DNA from: Actinomycetota bacterium
Lineage (GTDB): Bacteria > Actinomycetota > Acidimicrobiia > Acidimicrobiales > Ilumatobacteraceae
Direction: 5' to 3'
Assembly (NCBI GenBank): GCA_963169665.1
Contig: CAUJET010000201.1
Coordinates: 1 to 46,824 of the forward strand
Length of the DNA stretch: 46,824 bases
The translations under genes were made by a program, and so were the position numbers. A model generated the notes under the pieces. The model was not told the origin of the DNA. It worked only from the letters and a program-made list of their open reading frames with translations, and did not search any database. This document shows, piece after piece, positions 6,736 through 16,105 of the stretch. How positions within the stretch are numbered: the stretch's first letter is position 1; each line of letters begins with the position of its first letter.

Positions 6736-9180
6736 ATGACCCGCCGGTTGGTTCCGTCGAGCGCGGTGGTCACCCTCACCGGGCTCGCGATCCTCGGCAT
6801 CGCCGCGACCGTGCTGTCGGTCGAGCGAGCGGTCTCGGACACGCGTGACCGGGATCGGCGTGCGGTCGGGGTCGCAGCGGAGCGCGTGTCGTCGAATCTG
6901 CTCAACGCACTGTCGTCGTTGCGTGGTGTCGACGTCCTCGCCGCCGATGATGTGGTGACCCAACGTGAGCTCGCCGCCTTCGCTGCGGACGTGGTGCCGG
7001 GATCGGAGTTCACGGCGCTCGCGTTCGCCGAACCGGTGCCCGACGCGGACCGCACGACGTGGGAGGCCGTCGTCGGCACGCCGATCGTCGACTCCGACGG
7101 TGCGGGTGGTTTCGTCCCGTCGAGTGAGCGCTCGGAACACGTGGTGGTGCGTTACGTCGCTCCCGCGACTGCGACGAGCAGTCGCGTCGTCGGGCTCGAT
7201 TTCAACGGCGATCCGGTTCGAACGCGAGCGGTCGCCGAGGCGCGCGGGTCGACCGATCCGGTGGTGGTGGGGCCGTCGCCGCTCGCGAGTTCCGGCACCC
7301 TCGGCCTGTTCGTGATCAACGCGGTCCGCGCCGGTGACGGAGAGGTGGTCGGCTACGTCGCCGGCGGGGTGAGCGTCGACACCGCCCTGCAGTCGGGGTT
7401 GGAGGTGGACGAGATCGAGGAGATCGGCCTCGCGATCGACGGCGAGACGATCGTGCCGGTGAGCGGCGGTTCCGTCACGGCCACGTTCGACCTCGGCGGC
7501 AGGACGTTCACGGTGGAGGGCCGGACCTCGATCGGACCGAATCCGGTCCTGCCGTCAGCGATCGCCGCCGGCACCCTCGCGTTGTGGTTCGGTGCGCTCA
7601 CGACCGGTCGGCGTCAACGGCGCGAACGTGACCGGCAGCGCTGGATCTCGCTCCGCAACGCTCGCCTGGCGGATCTGGCGGAGCAGTTGGCTGCAGCGCC
7701 CGACGCAGGGAGCGTGATCGCTGCGGCTGTCGCGTCCGCGGGCCACGTCATCGGCGCCGACCACACGGTTGTCGGCACACGGGACCCGGTCGACCGTTGG
7801 AAGCTCATCGTGGTCGACGACCTCACGTCGACCGATGGTGCCGGTGCCGAGCCGCAGGTCGTGGGCGTGCACGAGTCGGTTCCGCTGAGCGCATGCGTCG
7901 ATCGGGCGACGGCCGTGGTGCTTCCCGATCGGGACTCGTGCGTTCGGCAGTTCCCCGATGCGGCGACGATGCTCGACCGTCTGTCGGTGCAGGCACACGT
8001 GTGTGTGCCGCTCAGCCTGGGCTCGGAGGAGTCGGCCGGTGCCGTCGGGTTCATGTTCCCGTCGGCGATCGCGTCCGACCGGCTCGACGACGTCCTGGCA
8101 ACCGCACGTTCGGTCGCCCAGATCATCGGGCGGGCGCTGGAACGGGCGCGCGTGCGCGAGGCAGTGCAGGGAGGCATCGACCTGCTCGGTGACCTGAGTC
8201 GTCAGCTCGCCGCCGCTCGCACCCGTGACGACATCTCCACGGCGGTCGCCGATCTCGTGCCGCAGCTGCTCGGGGTGGAGGCAGCGCACGTCGTCGCGTG
8301 CATCGAACGCGAGTCGACCGCCTCGCTCAGGACGTATCGACTGCGGCAGGGCGGCGACATGGAACTGCAGGTGGTCCTCGGCCGGCTCTCGACCTGGAAC
8401 CCGACGTACGAATCCCTCACCCGCGGTGTCGTCGATCTCATCGACGGCGCGTGGACCCGGGCAGAGCTGTACGACCACGGCAGAACCGTGTTGCAGCGCC
8501 TGCAGGAGTCGCTGTTGAGCGAACCGCCGACGGTCCCCGGGTTCGACGTCGCGGTCGGATACCGGAGCGCGGTGGAGGCCGTCGGCATCGGGGGCGACTG
8601 GTACTCGGTCATGGACGACGGCATGGTGATGCATGCGGTCATCGGCGACATCGCGGGTCACGGACCGGGTGCGGTGGCGCTGATGGCGGAGGTGAAGACG
8701 ATCCTCCGGTATCTGCTCTCCACCGGATCTTCGATCGTGGAAGCCGCACATCGGGCGAGCGCCGCGCTCGAGCGCAGGAATGCCTTCGCATCGGCAGTGC
8801 TCGTGAGCATCGACCGGCGGCGAGAGGAGCTCGCGTACCTGAACGCCGGCCACCCGCCGCCGCTGTTGCTGCACGGCGACCAGGTCGACGTCCTCGACCA
8901 AGTCCACCGTCCATGGCTGGGCGTCGCAAGTGCACAGACACTCCCGACGGTGGTGGGGTTCCCGCCCGGCTCGACCCTGCTGCTGTACACCGATGGCCTC
9001 ATCGAGGAACGCGGCGAGCTCTTCGACGTCAGCGTGGACCGCCTCCGCCGCGCGGTGAGCGGCTCGCACGACCCACACACGCTGACCGAGCGCCTGTTGC
9101 ACGAGCGCTCGACGAACCGGACCGATCGTTCCATCGACGACGACGTCGCACTGACCGCCATCGCCCGCCTCCCGTCCTGA
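6736..9180 (+). CDS. membrane CHASE-GAF-SpoIIE (PP2C-type) serine phosphatase
   Basis: An 814-residue sensor phosphatase. A first membrane helix (about 10-30) and a second (about 266-288) bracket an extracytoplasmic CHASE-like sensor, with the SEFTALAFAEPVPDADRTTWE stretch near residues 90-110. A GAF-type domain follows (about 320-470), then a linker or second GAF-like region. The C-terminal SpoIIE/PP2C domain (about 600-814) shows GGDWY (from 621), GDIAGHG, NAGHPPP, YTDGLIEERG and a final DDDVALT. These carry the metal-binding aspartates of PP2C phosphatases. Such proteins usually dephosphorylate anti-anti-sigma factors and so set general-stress sigma activity. No partner sigma, STAS or anti-sigma gene lies in this window. 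It is a single-gene unit. The signal sensed is unknown. Confidence 0.9.
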   Translation: MTRRLVPSSAVVTLTGLAILGIAATVLSVERAVSDTRDRDRRAVGVAAERVSSNLLNALSSLRGVDVLAADDVVTQRELAAFAADVVPGSEFTALAFAEPVPDADRTTWEAVVGTPIVDSDGAGGFVPSSERSEHVVVRYVAPATATSSRVVGLDFNGDPVRTRAVAEARGSTDPVVVGPSPLASSGTLGLFVINAVRAGDGEVVGYVAGGVSVDTALQSGLEVDEIEEIGLAIDGETIVPVSGGSVTATFDLGGRTFTVEGRTSIGPNPVLPSAIAAGTLALWFGALTTGRRQRRERDRQRWISLRNARLADLAEQLAAAPDAGSVIAAAVASAGHVIGADHTVVGTRDPVDRWKLIVVDDLTSTDGAGAEPQVVGVHESVPLSACVDRATAVVLPDRDSCVRQFPDAATMLDRLSVQAHVCVPLSLGSEESAGAVGFMFPSAIASDRLDDVLATARSVAQIIGRALERARVREAVQGGIDLLGDLSRQLAAARTRDDISTAVADLVPQLLGVEAAHVVACIERESTASLRTYRLRQGGDMELQVVLGRLSTWNPTYESLTRGVVDLIDGAWTRAELYDHGRTVLQRLQESLLSEPPTVPGFDVAVGYRSAVEAVGIGGDWYSVMDDGMVMHAVIGDIAGHGPGAVALMAEVKTILRYLLSTGSSIVEAAHRASAALERRNAFASAVLVSIDRRREELAYLNAGHPPPLLLHGDQVDVLDQVHRPWLGVASAQTLPTVVGFPPGSTLLLYTDGLIEERGELFDVSVDRLRRAVSGSHDPHTLTERLLHERSTNRTDRSIDDDVALTAIARLPS

Positions 9181-9254
9181 GCCTCGCAGACGGCTCGCCG
9201 TCCGATCCGACGTCAGCGCCCAACCGGAGCCCGGCGGTCCGGGGCCGACTCTCC

Positions 9255-10322
9255 TCAGGCGGTGGCCGGCTCGGGTGAGCCCGCTTCGAGGAAGCCGGCG
9301 AGGATCACCGAGGCCGCGCGATCGTCGGACATCAGATCGACGCCCATCACGGCGCTGCTCTCACGCCCCGGCGCGAACACGCGGACCGGCATCCCGATCG
9401 GAAGTGCGGCCAGTTCCTGCCGGAGGGTGTACTCGATACGGCGTCGCAGCAGCGCCGTCGGTGTGCTCCGGAACGTCGACCCCGCCATCGGAGCCACCAC
9501 CCACACCTCGTCGATCGGGTGCTCGAGCGAGTTGAAGTCGAGCGCGTCGACGTTGGTGACCGAGCGAACGCCTCCGTCGACCAGCCGTTCGCCGTCGACG
9601 AGCTGTGGTCGGAACAGCCCCGGCACCGCACACGACGCCGCGACGGCCTGCGACAGCTCGACCCCACTGGTCGCGTCGAGCACGCGCCGTTCGCCGTCCG
9701 ATGCAGACACCGCGCACACCTTCAGATCACCGTCGGGCCACGACGCGCCGGACAACCGGTCGAGTTCGGCGAACAGGGGACGGAGGTCGACCGGCGCGGC
9801 GCGCGACCACGACAGCAGCCACGGCCACGGCGACCGATGACGCAACGTGTCTGCGACCGAGCCGAGGGTCGGCGGGCGAACGCCCAGAAGGACATCGAGC
9901 GCGGACGGGGTGTCGGCGACCGACGCCCGCTGCAACGCGTGGAGGTGGGCGGGCAGGGGCAGCGACGGATCGCGTCGCGCGAGTGCGACGAGCTCCTCGG
10001 CGCTCACCCCCACCCGGAGGAGTGCACCCACGAGCGATCCGGCGCTCGTGCCGACGATCTGCGATGCGTCCCGCGGATCGAAGCCGGTGTGGTGCGCCAT
10101 GCTGAACAACACGCCGGCGTGGTAGGCGGCCCCGACGGTGCCGCCGGCCCCGAGCACGAGGCCGACGTTCGGCCGGTCGGCGCGCCCGAGTGCACGGCGT
10201 CGGCGGCTCACCGTGCCGCTCCGGTCGAGCGGGGTGGACACGCGGGCGGTGGGCAGGGGATGCAGGCGGGGGAGCGGTGCGTCGGCGGCATCCGGTTTCG
10301 ATACCCGCGGCCGGTCGCACAC
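9255..10322 (-). CDS. patatin-like phospholipase / esterase
   Basis: A patatin-family serine hydrolase with the full catalytic set: oxyanion-hole glycine run in VGLVLGAGGTVGAAYHAGVL, nucleophile elbow GTSAGS, and the catalytic Asp in DGGVRSVTN. It probably hydrolyses acyl esters of phospholipids or other lipids in the cytosol or at the membrane. The 355-residue frame begins with a GTG at 10322, followed by about 45 residues of low-complexity Arg/Pro-rich sequence before the domain. A later start is possible and no ribosome-binding site decides it. It sits 62 bases downstream of the TetR gene on the same strand and could be the last gene of the ferredoxin-P450-TetR transcript, though the gap allows a separate promoter. 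Confidence 0.85.
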   Translation of the reverse strand: MCDRPRVSKPDAADAPLPRLHPLPTARVSTPLDRSGTVSRRRRALGRADRPNVGLVLGAGGTVGAAYHAGVLFSMAHHTGFDPRDASQIVGTSAGSLVGALLRVGVSAEELVALARRDPSLPLPAHLHALQRASVADTPSALDVLLGVRPPTLGSVADTLRHRSPWPWLLSWSRAAPVDLRPLFAELDRLSGASWPDGDLKVCAVSASDGERRVLDATSGVELSQAVAASCAVPGLFRPQLVDGERLVDGGVRSVTNVDALDFNSLEHPIDEVWVVAPMAGSTFRSTPTALLRRRIEYTLRQELAALPIGMPVRVFAPGRESSAVMGVDLMSDDRAASVILAGFLEAGSPEPATA

Positions 10323-10384
10323 AGACGAGGGCCCGGTGAGTCGTTCGTCTCCTCGTCACCGACCGGGGCGCGAGGGGCCGGTGA

Positions 10385-11020
10385 TCACCCGTGGTCGGGG
10401 TCGGTGGGGTGCGCCATCGAACGCAGGAGGCGTTCGATGAAGCGTTCCCACGCATCGCCGTCCGGAGCGTGCTGGCCGGCGCCGCGCTGCACGAGCAGAC
10501 CGAGGTGCAGGGTCTGCAACAGGTAGACGAGCGAGTCGAAGTCGGCGTCGGGACTGGCGGAACCGTCCCGCGACGCCTGCTCGATCAGCGGCGCGACCAG
10601 CGTCTCGCGCCAGCGGGCCCGAGCCTCGGTCAGCGCTGCGGCGAGGGTCGGCTGTCGACGGGCGGCGATGAACGCCTCGAGCTCCATCGCCTCGTGGTCG
10701 TCGAGCGGCCCGTCCGTACGACTGGCCTCGGCCAACATCTCCGCCACCGGTCGGCCGTCGAAGCGGCCCGCGATCGAATGCTCCTCCACCGCGACGAGCA
10801 CGGCTTCGAGGAGCAGTTCGTCCTTCGAGGCGAACCGGCCGTACGCAGCGCCGCTCGACAGCCCCGACTCGCGGACGATGTCCATGATCTTCGTGCCGTC
10901 GTAGCCCTTGGACGCGAACACCCGACCCGCGGCGGCCAGCAACTGGCCGCGCAACGGGTCGTTCGCGGGTTCGGGTGCGCGGTCGTCGCCCGGGTGGGCG
11001 ACGACCGGAACGGCTGTCAC
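10385..11020 (-). CDS. TetR-family regulator downstream of P450
   Basis: A 211-residue TetR-type repressor. The helix-turn-helix runs through GQLLAAAGRVFASKGYDGTK and SGLSSGAAYGRFASKDELLL (about residues 25-70). The remainder is the helical ligand-binding domain. I take the GTG at 11020, 23 bases after the P450 stop. The much longer open frame upstream is an out-of-frame shadow of the P450 gene. Position in the operon suggests autoregulation and control of the ferredoxin/P450 pair, with the P450 substrate or a related lipid or steroid as a possible ligand. That is inference only. Confidence 0.85.
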   Translation of the reverse strand: MTAVPVVAHPGDDRAPEPANDPLRGQLLAAAGRVFASKGYDGTKIMDIVRESGLSSGAAYGRFASKDELLLEAVLVAVEEHSIAGRFDGRPVAEMLAEASRTDGPLDDHEAMELEAFIAARRQPTLAAALTEARARWRETLVAPLIEQASRDGSASPDADFDSLVYLLQTLHLGLLVQRGAGQHAPDGDAWERFIERLLRSMAHPTDPDHG

Positions 11021-11043
11021 GTGCGTCGGTGCTCGCCCGGGCG

Positions 11044-12372
11044 TCAGTCGGCGACCGCGAGGATGCGGACGGGCAGTTCGCGCGGCCCACGGATCTGGCC
11101 GACGCTCCAACGCACGTCGCCCGCGAGCTCGAAGCGGGGGAAGCGAGCGATGAACTCCTCGATCGCCACCTTCAGCTCGAGCCGTGCGAGGTTCGAGCCG
11201 ATGCAGCGGTGGATGCCGAGCCCGAAGGCCGCGTGACGGTTCTCCTGCCGATCGACGACGAAGGTGTCGGGGTCCTCGAACTTCAGCGGATCTCGGTTGG
11301 CGGCCGGGAACGGCAACAGCACCCAGTCGTCCTGCTTCATCGGGCAGCCGTGGAAGTCGATGTCCTTCGCGACCAGTCGGGCCATGGTGACCGGCGCATA
11401 GGCCCGGAGGAACTCCTCCAACGCGAACGTCATCACCTCGGGATCGTCGAGCAGCCGCTGGTGGTCCTCCGGGTGCTGGGCGAGGTGCCACAGCGACGAA
11501 CCGATGGCCGACCACGTGGTGTCGATGCCGGCGATCAGCAACAGGATGATCATGCCACCCGCGATGTCGTCGTTCACCGGCTGACCCTCGATCTCGACGT
11601 TCAGCAGGTAGCTGGTGAGGTCGTCGCGCGGGTTGGCCCGGTGGTCCTGGATCTGGTCGTAGATGTACTCGCCGAGGTCGTCCATGCCGTCGCGGGTGCC
11701 GGGCTCCTCGGCGATGCGCTCGAGCGCGTCGTGGACGAACTTGCGGAACAGGTCCTCGTCGGCGGCCGGGAAGCCGAGCATGCGACCGATGACGTTCACC
11801 GGGATGTGCTGTGCGTACTGCACGGCCGCGTCGATGACGCTCTCGCCCGGGGTGATGTCGCCGATGCGGTCGAGGAGTTCGCGGCACAGCTTGCGCACCT
11901 CGGGCTCCCACGGCTCGATCTGCTTCGGCGCGAACGCGGGCAGCAGCAGGCGGCGGGCCATGCCGTGGAACGGCGGGTCGCTGGTGATGGGCGGCGCGCC
12001 ACCGATCGGCGCCGGCAGGGCGAGATCGCCCGGGCGGCCGACGGCCACGACGACGGCGCGGCTCGTGAAGTGCTCGGTGTCGTAGGCGACCTCGTGCACG
12101 GTGTCGTGGGTGATCGGCACCCACATGCCGCCATAGCGGTCGGAGTGCGCCACGGGGCATCCGCCGTCGCGCAGTTCCTTCCACACCGTGGGGGCCACCG
12201 GGTTGTACGCCGGATCGCCGTGGTCGAAGTCGGACGTGAAGTCGGACACCGGGCCGTAGTGGGCCGGGTCGTAGGGCACGCGCTGCCAGACGTGGGTGCC
12301 CTCAGGGCTGTCGCCGAAGATGGGCGGCACGTAGCCGGGGCGCTCGGGGCGGCTGTCGACGGTGTCGGTCAT
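11044..12372 (-). CDS. cytochrome P450
   Basis: A 442-residue soluble bacterial P450 mono-oxygenase. The I-helix oxygen-activation motif AGIDTTWS, the K-helix ExxR (EEFLR) and the heme-binding loop FGLGIHRCIG with axial Cys390 are all present. The length is normal. The start is the ATG at 12372 (MTDTVDSRPE). The longer frame upstream is the ferredoxin gene read out of frame. Its electron donor is probably the 3Fe-4S ferredoxin whose gene ends one base before this start. A ferredoxin reductase is not encoded nearby and must be supplied from elsewhere. The substrate is unknown. Related actinobacterial P450s act on steroids, terpenes or fatty acyl compounds. Confidence 0.95.
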   Translation of the reverse strand: MTDTVDSRPERPGYVPPIFGDSPEGTHVWQRVPYDPAHYGPVSDFTSDFDHGDPAYNPVAPTVWKELRDGGCPVAHSDRYGGMWVPITHDTVHEVAYDTEHFTSRAVVVAVGRPGDLALPAPIGGAPPITSDPPFHGMARRLLLPAFAPKQIEPWEPEVRKLCRELLDRIGDITPGESVIDAAVQYAQHIPVNVIGRMLGFPAADEDLFRKFVHDALERIAEEPGTRDGMDDLGEYIYDQIQDHRANPRDDLTSYLLNVEIEGQPVNDDIAGGMIILLLIAGIDTTWSAIGSSLWHLAQHPEDHQRLLDDPEVMTFALEEFLRAYAPVTMARLVAKDIDFHGCPMKQDDWVLLPFPAANRDPLKFEDPDTFVVDRQENRHAAFGLGIHRCIGSNLARLELKVAIEEFIARFPRFELAGDVRWSVGQIRGPRELPVRILAVAD

Positions 12373-12373
12373 G

Positions 12374-12571
12374 TCAGCTCTCCAGCACCTTGATGGCGAA
12401 CTCAGGACAGTTGGACGCCGCCAGGCGTGCCTTCTCCTGCAGTTCGACGGGGATGTCGCCGTCGACCAGGAGCACCGCCTGGCCGTAGTCGTCGACGTCG
12501 AACAACTCTGGCGCCAACGCGTAGCAACGGTTGTGGCCCTGGCACTTCTCGGAATCGAGGTGGACTCGCAT
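12374..12571 (-). CDS. 3Fe-4S ferredoxin, P450 redox partner
   Basis: A 65-residue ferredoxin of the single 3Fe-4S type that feeds electrons to actinobacterial P450s. Cluster ligands are Cys10, Cys16 and Cys55-Pro56. The motif is CQGHNRC, with His13 at the position that would be the extra cysteine of a 4Fe-4S cluster. His or another residue here is known among mycobacterial P450 ferredoxins and alters redox potential. It is first in the operon, and its stop is one base from the P450 start. The start ATG follows an A/T-richer patch (about 12580-12630) that probably holds the operon promoter. Confidence 0.93.
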   Translation of the reverse strand: MRVHLDSEKCQGHNRCYALAPELFDVDDYGQAVLLVDGDIPVELQEKARLAASNCPEFAIKVLES

Positions 12572-12653
12572 GTGGGGAATCTAAAGCGAACTCGGCCGTC
12601 TGACCAGAGCAAGAAGAAATTCTTTTCCTGGCCGCCGCGGCGCTGGCGACCGC

Positions 12654-12806
12654 TCAGGCGGGTTCGTTCGGCTCCGGGATCGGGTCGTCGGTCTCGTCCA
12701 GCCCATGGCCGGGGGCGTCCGGATCGTCGGGCCGGCGGATGACCCGCTCGCGCTCGGGGTCGTCCTCGGAACGGGACGGGAGGCGCTCGCGGCCGTCGTC
12801 GCTCAC
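12654..12806 (-). CDS. 50-residue hydrophilic protein coupled to LLM gene
   Basis: A small charged protein, rich in Asp, Glu, Arg and Pro (starts VSDDGRERLPSRSEDD, ends PIPEPNEPA). Its GTG start overlaps the stop of the upstream LLM oxidoreductase by 4 bases (GTGA), so it would be translated by coupling. No domain is recognised. It is probably disordered. Acidic or charged tails of this type are common in actinobacterial unknowns. The coupling is the main evidence that it is a real gene. Confidence 0.5.
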   Translation of the reverse strand: MSDDGRERLPSRSEDDPERERVIRRPDDPDAPGHGLDETDDPIPEPNEPA

Positions 12807-13798
12807 GACCGACGCTCCTGCGAACCGGCCTGAGCCGTGGCGCCGAGGCGGTGGTCGACCGCCGCCCCCAGCTCGCCGCGCCAGGCAGCGAAGAAGGCCT
12901 CCTGGTCGGGGCCCACCTGGTGCAGGTGGAGGTGGGTGAAGCCCGCGTCCGCGAAACGGCCGATCTCCTCCACGACGGCTCCCGGGTCGTCGCCCACGAC
13001 GACGCTCTTGGCCACGTCGTCGCTCGTCACCATCCGCGCCGCCTGTTCGAAGTGCGTCCAGGTCGGGAGGTCCTGGGAGAGCTGGCCCTGCACCGCCGCG
13101 TTCGGCCAGATCTCGAACGCCGTCCGGGCAGCTCGCTCCTTCGGCCCCCAACAGATCGTCAGCTGGCCGATGACGTCGCCGTCGCCGCCGGCGTCGCGGT
13201 AGGCCTGCACCGTGTCCGGGGCGGGGCTCGTCGCCCACATCCCGTCGGCGTGCTCGGCCGCGTACTTCGCGGACGAAGCACCCCCGGCCGCCCACACGAT
13301 GTCGATCGGGTGCGGAGACGCCGAGAACAGCTTGGCGTTCTCCACGGTGTAGTGAGCGCCGTGGTGATCGACGGTCTCGCCGGTCCACAGCTCGCGGATG
13401 ATCGACACGGCTTCGGCGAGCATCTCCAGGCGGACGTCGATGGGCGGCCAACGGTCGCCCGTGATGTGCTCGTTGAGCGCCTCACCCGTCCCGACGCCGA
13501 GGAAGAAGCGACCGTCGCTCAACTCGGACACCGTCGCCGCGGCCTGGGCCACGATCGTGGGGTGCATACGGATGAGCGGGCACGTGACGCCGGTACCGAG
13601 GCGCACCGACCGGGTGCGTGCGGCGATCGCGCCGAGCGTGGTCCATGCGAACGGGCTGTGGCCCTGCGAGGTGGTCCACGGGTGGAAGTGGTCCGAGACG
13701 GTGACGAACGAGAAGCCGACGTCCTCCGCCCGGGCGGCGAGGCGCACGAGATCCGAGGCTTCGAACTCCTCGCTCGAGCAGGTGTAACCGAGTTGCAT
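12803..13798 (-). CDS. F420-dependent LLM oxidoreductase (FGD-like, TIGR03557 type)
   Basis: A 331-residue F420-type oxidoreductase with a TIM-barrel fold. Signatures are VSDHFHPW near residue 40, GTGVTCPLIRMHPTIVAQAA (cis-peptide/F420-binding region), and LSDGRFFLGVGTGEALNEHITG, which closely follows F420-dependent glucose-6-phosphate dehydrogenase-like proteins of the TIGR03557 group. The true substrate is not predictable because most of this group does not use glucose-6-phosphate. The ATG at 13798 starts at the barrel. The frame extends 95 codons further upstream only as antisense to the catalase N-terminus. It is divergent from the catalase gene with 129 bases between, and coupled to the 50-residue downstream protein. 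Confidence 0.87.
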   Translation of the reverse strand: MQLGYTCSSEEFEASDLVRLAARAEDVGFSFVTVSDHFHPWTTSQGHSPFAWTTLGAIAARTRSVRLGTGVTCPLIRMHPTIVAQAAATVSELSDGRFFLGVGTGEALNEHITGDRWPPIDVRLEMLAEAVSIIRELWTGETVDHHGAHYTVENAKLFSASPHPIDIVWAAGGASSAKYAAEHADGMWATSPAPDTVQAYRDAGGDGDVIGQLTICWGPKERAARTAFEIWPNAAVQGQLSQDLPTWTHFEQAARMVTSDDVAKSVVVGDDPGAVVEEIGRFADAGFTHLHLHQVGPDQEAFFAAWRGELGAAVDHRLGATAQAGSQERRS

Positions 13799-13927
13799 GA
13801 GCGGACCCGTACCACCGGCCGTCGGCCGGCAAACCAGCCAGGTGCCCTGTTTGCGTCGGGACGTCGACGGGAACGCCAGCGACCAGACCCCGGCACCCGC
13901 CGGCGGCGATCGAGTCCGGAGGACCGA

Positions 13928-16105
13928 GTGGCAGCACGGAAGAACACACGAACCGACCGCGACGGCAGCCCGGCCGTCGCACCCGGCGCCCAGCGGGGAC
14001 CGGTCCTGACCCCGAGGGCGAGCAGGTTGCCGGCGCAGGACAGCGAGTACCTGACGACCGCGCAGGGCGTGCGTCTCCATCACACGGACGACTCGCTCAC
14101 CGCGGGTGCACGGGGTCCGTCACTGCTCGAGGACTTCCACCTGCGCGAGAAGATCATGCACTTCGACCACGAGCGGATCCCCGAGCGCGTGGTGCACGCC
14201 CGCGGCGCCGGCGCGCACGGCGTGTTCGAGTCGTACGGCACGGCCACCGAGTTCACGTCGGCCGGATTCCTGCAGCCGGGTCGGCGGACGTCGGTGTTCA
14301 CCCGGTTCTCCACCGTGGTGGGATCGCGCGGGTCCGCCGACACCGTGCGCGACGTCCGTGGGTTCGCGGTGAAGTTCTACACCGACGAAGGAGTCCTCGA
14401 TCTGGTGGGCAACAACATGCCGGTGTTCTTCATCCGGGACGGCATCAAGTTCCCGGATCTGATCCACGCCGCGAAGCCCGAGCCCGATCGGGAGATCCCA
14501 CAGGCGCAGACGGCGCACACCACGTTCTGGGACTTCGTGTCGCTCATCCCGGAGTCTCCCCACATGCTGATGTGGGCCATGTCCGACCGGGGCATCCCGC
14601 GCTCGTACCGGATGATGGAGGGCTTCGGGGTGCACACCTTCCGGCTGGTGAACGCCGACCGGTCGACCGTGCTCGTGAAGTTCCACTGGAAGCCCGTGCT
14701 TGGCGTGCACGGCCTGCTGTGGGAAGAGGCGCAGATGCTCGCCGGTGTCGACCCCGACTTCCACCGGCGCGACCTCTACAACGCGATCGGCGCCGGCGCG
14801 CTGCCCGAGTGGGAGCTGGGCATCCAGGTGCTGCCCGACACCGAGGACCAGATGTTCGAAGGCATCGACCTGCTCGACTCGACCAAGCTCGTGCCGGAGG
14901 AGCTCGCTCCCGTGCTCCCGGTCGGGCGGATGACGCTCGACCGAGCGCCGACCAACTTCTTCGCCGAATCCGAGCAGGTGGCGTTTCACGTCGGCCACGT
15001 CGTGCCCGGCATCGATGTCACCGACGACCCGCTGCTCCACGCCCGCCTGTTCAGCTACCTCGACACCCAGCTCACCCGACTCGGCGGCCCGAACTTCTCG
15101 CAGATCCCGATCAACCGGCCGACGGTGCCGGTGAACGACAACCACCGGGACGGGTTCATGCAGCAGGGCGTGCACCAGGGGCGTTCGCCCTACCTGCCGA
15201 ACTCGGTCGGCGGTGGTTGCCCGTTCCTCGCCGGTCCCGACGAGGGCGGCTACCTCCACCACCCGCAGCCGGTCGCCGGCGCCAAGGTGCGCCAGCGCCC
15301 GCCGGACGACCCGTACACGCAGGCCACGGTGTTCTGGCGGAGCATGACCGAGATCGAGCAGGACCACATCGTCGACGCCTTCACCTTCGAGCTCGGTCAC
15401 GTGGAGATCCCCGCCGTCGTCGATCGCGTGCTCTCCCGCCTCGGCGCCGTCGACAGTGAGCTCGCCCGCCGTGTCGGTGTCGGGTTGGGTGTGGCCGTGG
15501 AGCTCCGCCCGGACGGCGGGATCGGTCTCGGCATCGCGTCAGCGGGGGAGGGTGGTGCCGGACCGCTGGTCGATTCGCCGACGCTCGCGATGATCACCGC
15601 GCAAGCGTTCCCGGTGGACGGTCGGGTTGTCCAGATCCTCGCGGGCGATGGTGCCGACCTCAACGGCATCAGGTTGCTTCGCGATGCGCTCGTCGCAGCG
15701 GGCGCGGTGCCCCACGTCGTCGCGCCCCACAAGGGTTCCATCACCGGGCGGCGCCGCGCCGAGGAGTACACCGTCGACCGCTCGTTCCACACCGCGAGCC
15801 CCGTCGAACTCGACGCGATCGCGATCGCCGGTGGCGCCGGCCTGGGTGCGTCGCCGGCCGCGATCGAATGGGTCCGGGTCGCGTACCGACATCTGAAGCC
15901 GATCCTGGTGTGGGGCGACGGGGTCGACGTACTGGCCGCCGCTGGGGTCCCGGCCGACGCAGCCGGCGTGCTCGTCGTCGACAAGGTCGGCAAGCGCACT
16001 GCCGCCGACCTGCTCGCCCATCTCGCGATGCACCGGGTGTGGGACCGGCTCGAGCCCCATCCCACCCGGCCACCCACGACCGACCGAACGGAGACCCACG
16101 CATGA
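13928..16105 (+). CDS. katE: large-subunit monofunctional catalase (clade 2, HPII-like)
   Basis: A 725-residue heme catalase that converts hydrogen peroxide to water and oxygen. The core shows catalytic His90 (RVVHARGAGAHG), the NNMPVFF motif (Asn162-163) and proximal heme Tyr377 in RLFSYLDTQ. The C-terminal 150 residues form the flavodoxin/GATase-like domain that defines the large clade 2 enzymes (VVQILAGDGADLNGIR and later GGAGLGASPAAIEWV). The GTG start at 13928 is chosen because GGAGGA lies just upstream (13918-13923). Its stop overlaps the next gene (hemerythrin-like) by ATGA, so the two are made together. Peroxide defence of a multi-gene stress operon is the likely role. Confidence 0.95.
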   Translation: MAARKNTRTDRDGSPAVAPGAQRGPVLTPRASRLPAQDSEYLTTAQGVRLHHTDDSLTAGARGPSLLEDFHLREKIMHFDHERIPERVVHARGAGAHGVFESYGTATEFTSAGFLQPGRRTSVFTRFSTVVGSRGSADTVRDVRGFAVKFYTDEGVLDLVGNNMPVFFIRDGIKFPDLIHAAKPEPDREIPQAQTAHTTFWDFVSLIPESPHMLMWAMSDRGIPRSYRMMEGFGVHTFRLVNADRSTVLVKFHWKPVLGVHGLLWEEAQMLAGVDPDFHRRDLYNAIGAGALPEWELGIQVLPDTEDQMFEGIDLLDSTKLVPEELAPVLPVGRMTLDRAPTNFFAESEQVAFHVGHVVPGIDVTDDPLLHARLFSYLDTQLTRLGGPNFSQIPINRPTVPVNDNHRDGFMQQGVHQGRSPYLPNSVGGGCPFLAGPDEGGYLHHPQPVAGAKVRQRPPDDPYTQATVFWRSMTEIEQDHIVDAFTFELGHVEIPAVVDRVLSRLGAVDSELARRVGVGLGVAVELRPDGGIGLGIASAGEGGAGPLVDSPTLAMITAQAFPVDGRVVQILAGDGADLNGIRLLRDALVAAGAVPHVVAPHKGSITGRRRAEEYTVDRSFHTASPVELDAIAIAGGAGLGASPAAIEWVRVAYRHLKPILVWGDGVDVLAAAGVPADAAGVLVVDKVGKRTAADLLAHLAMHRVWDRLEPHPTRPPTTDRTETHA

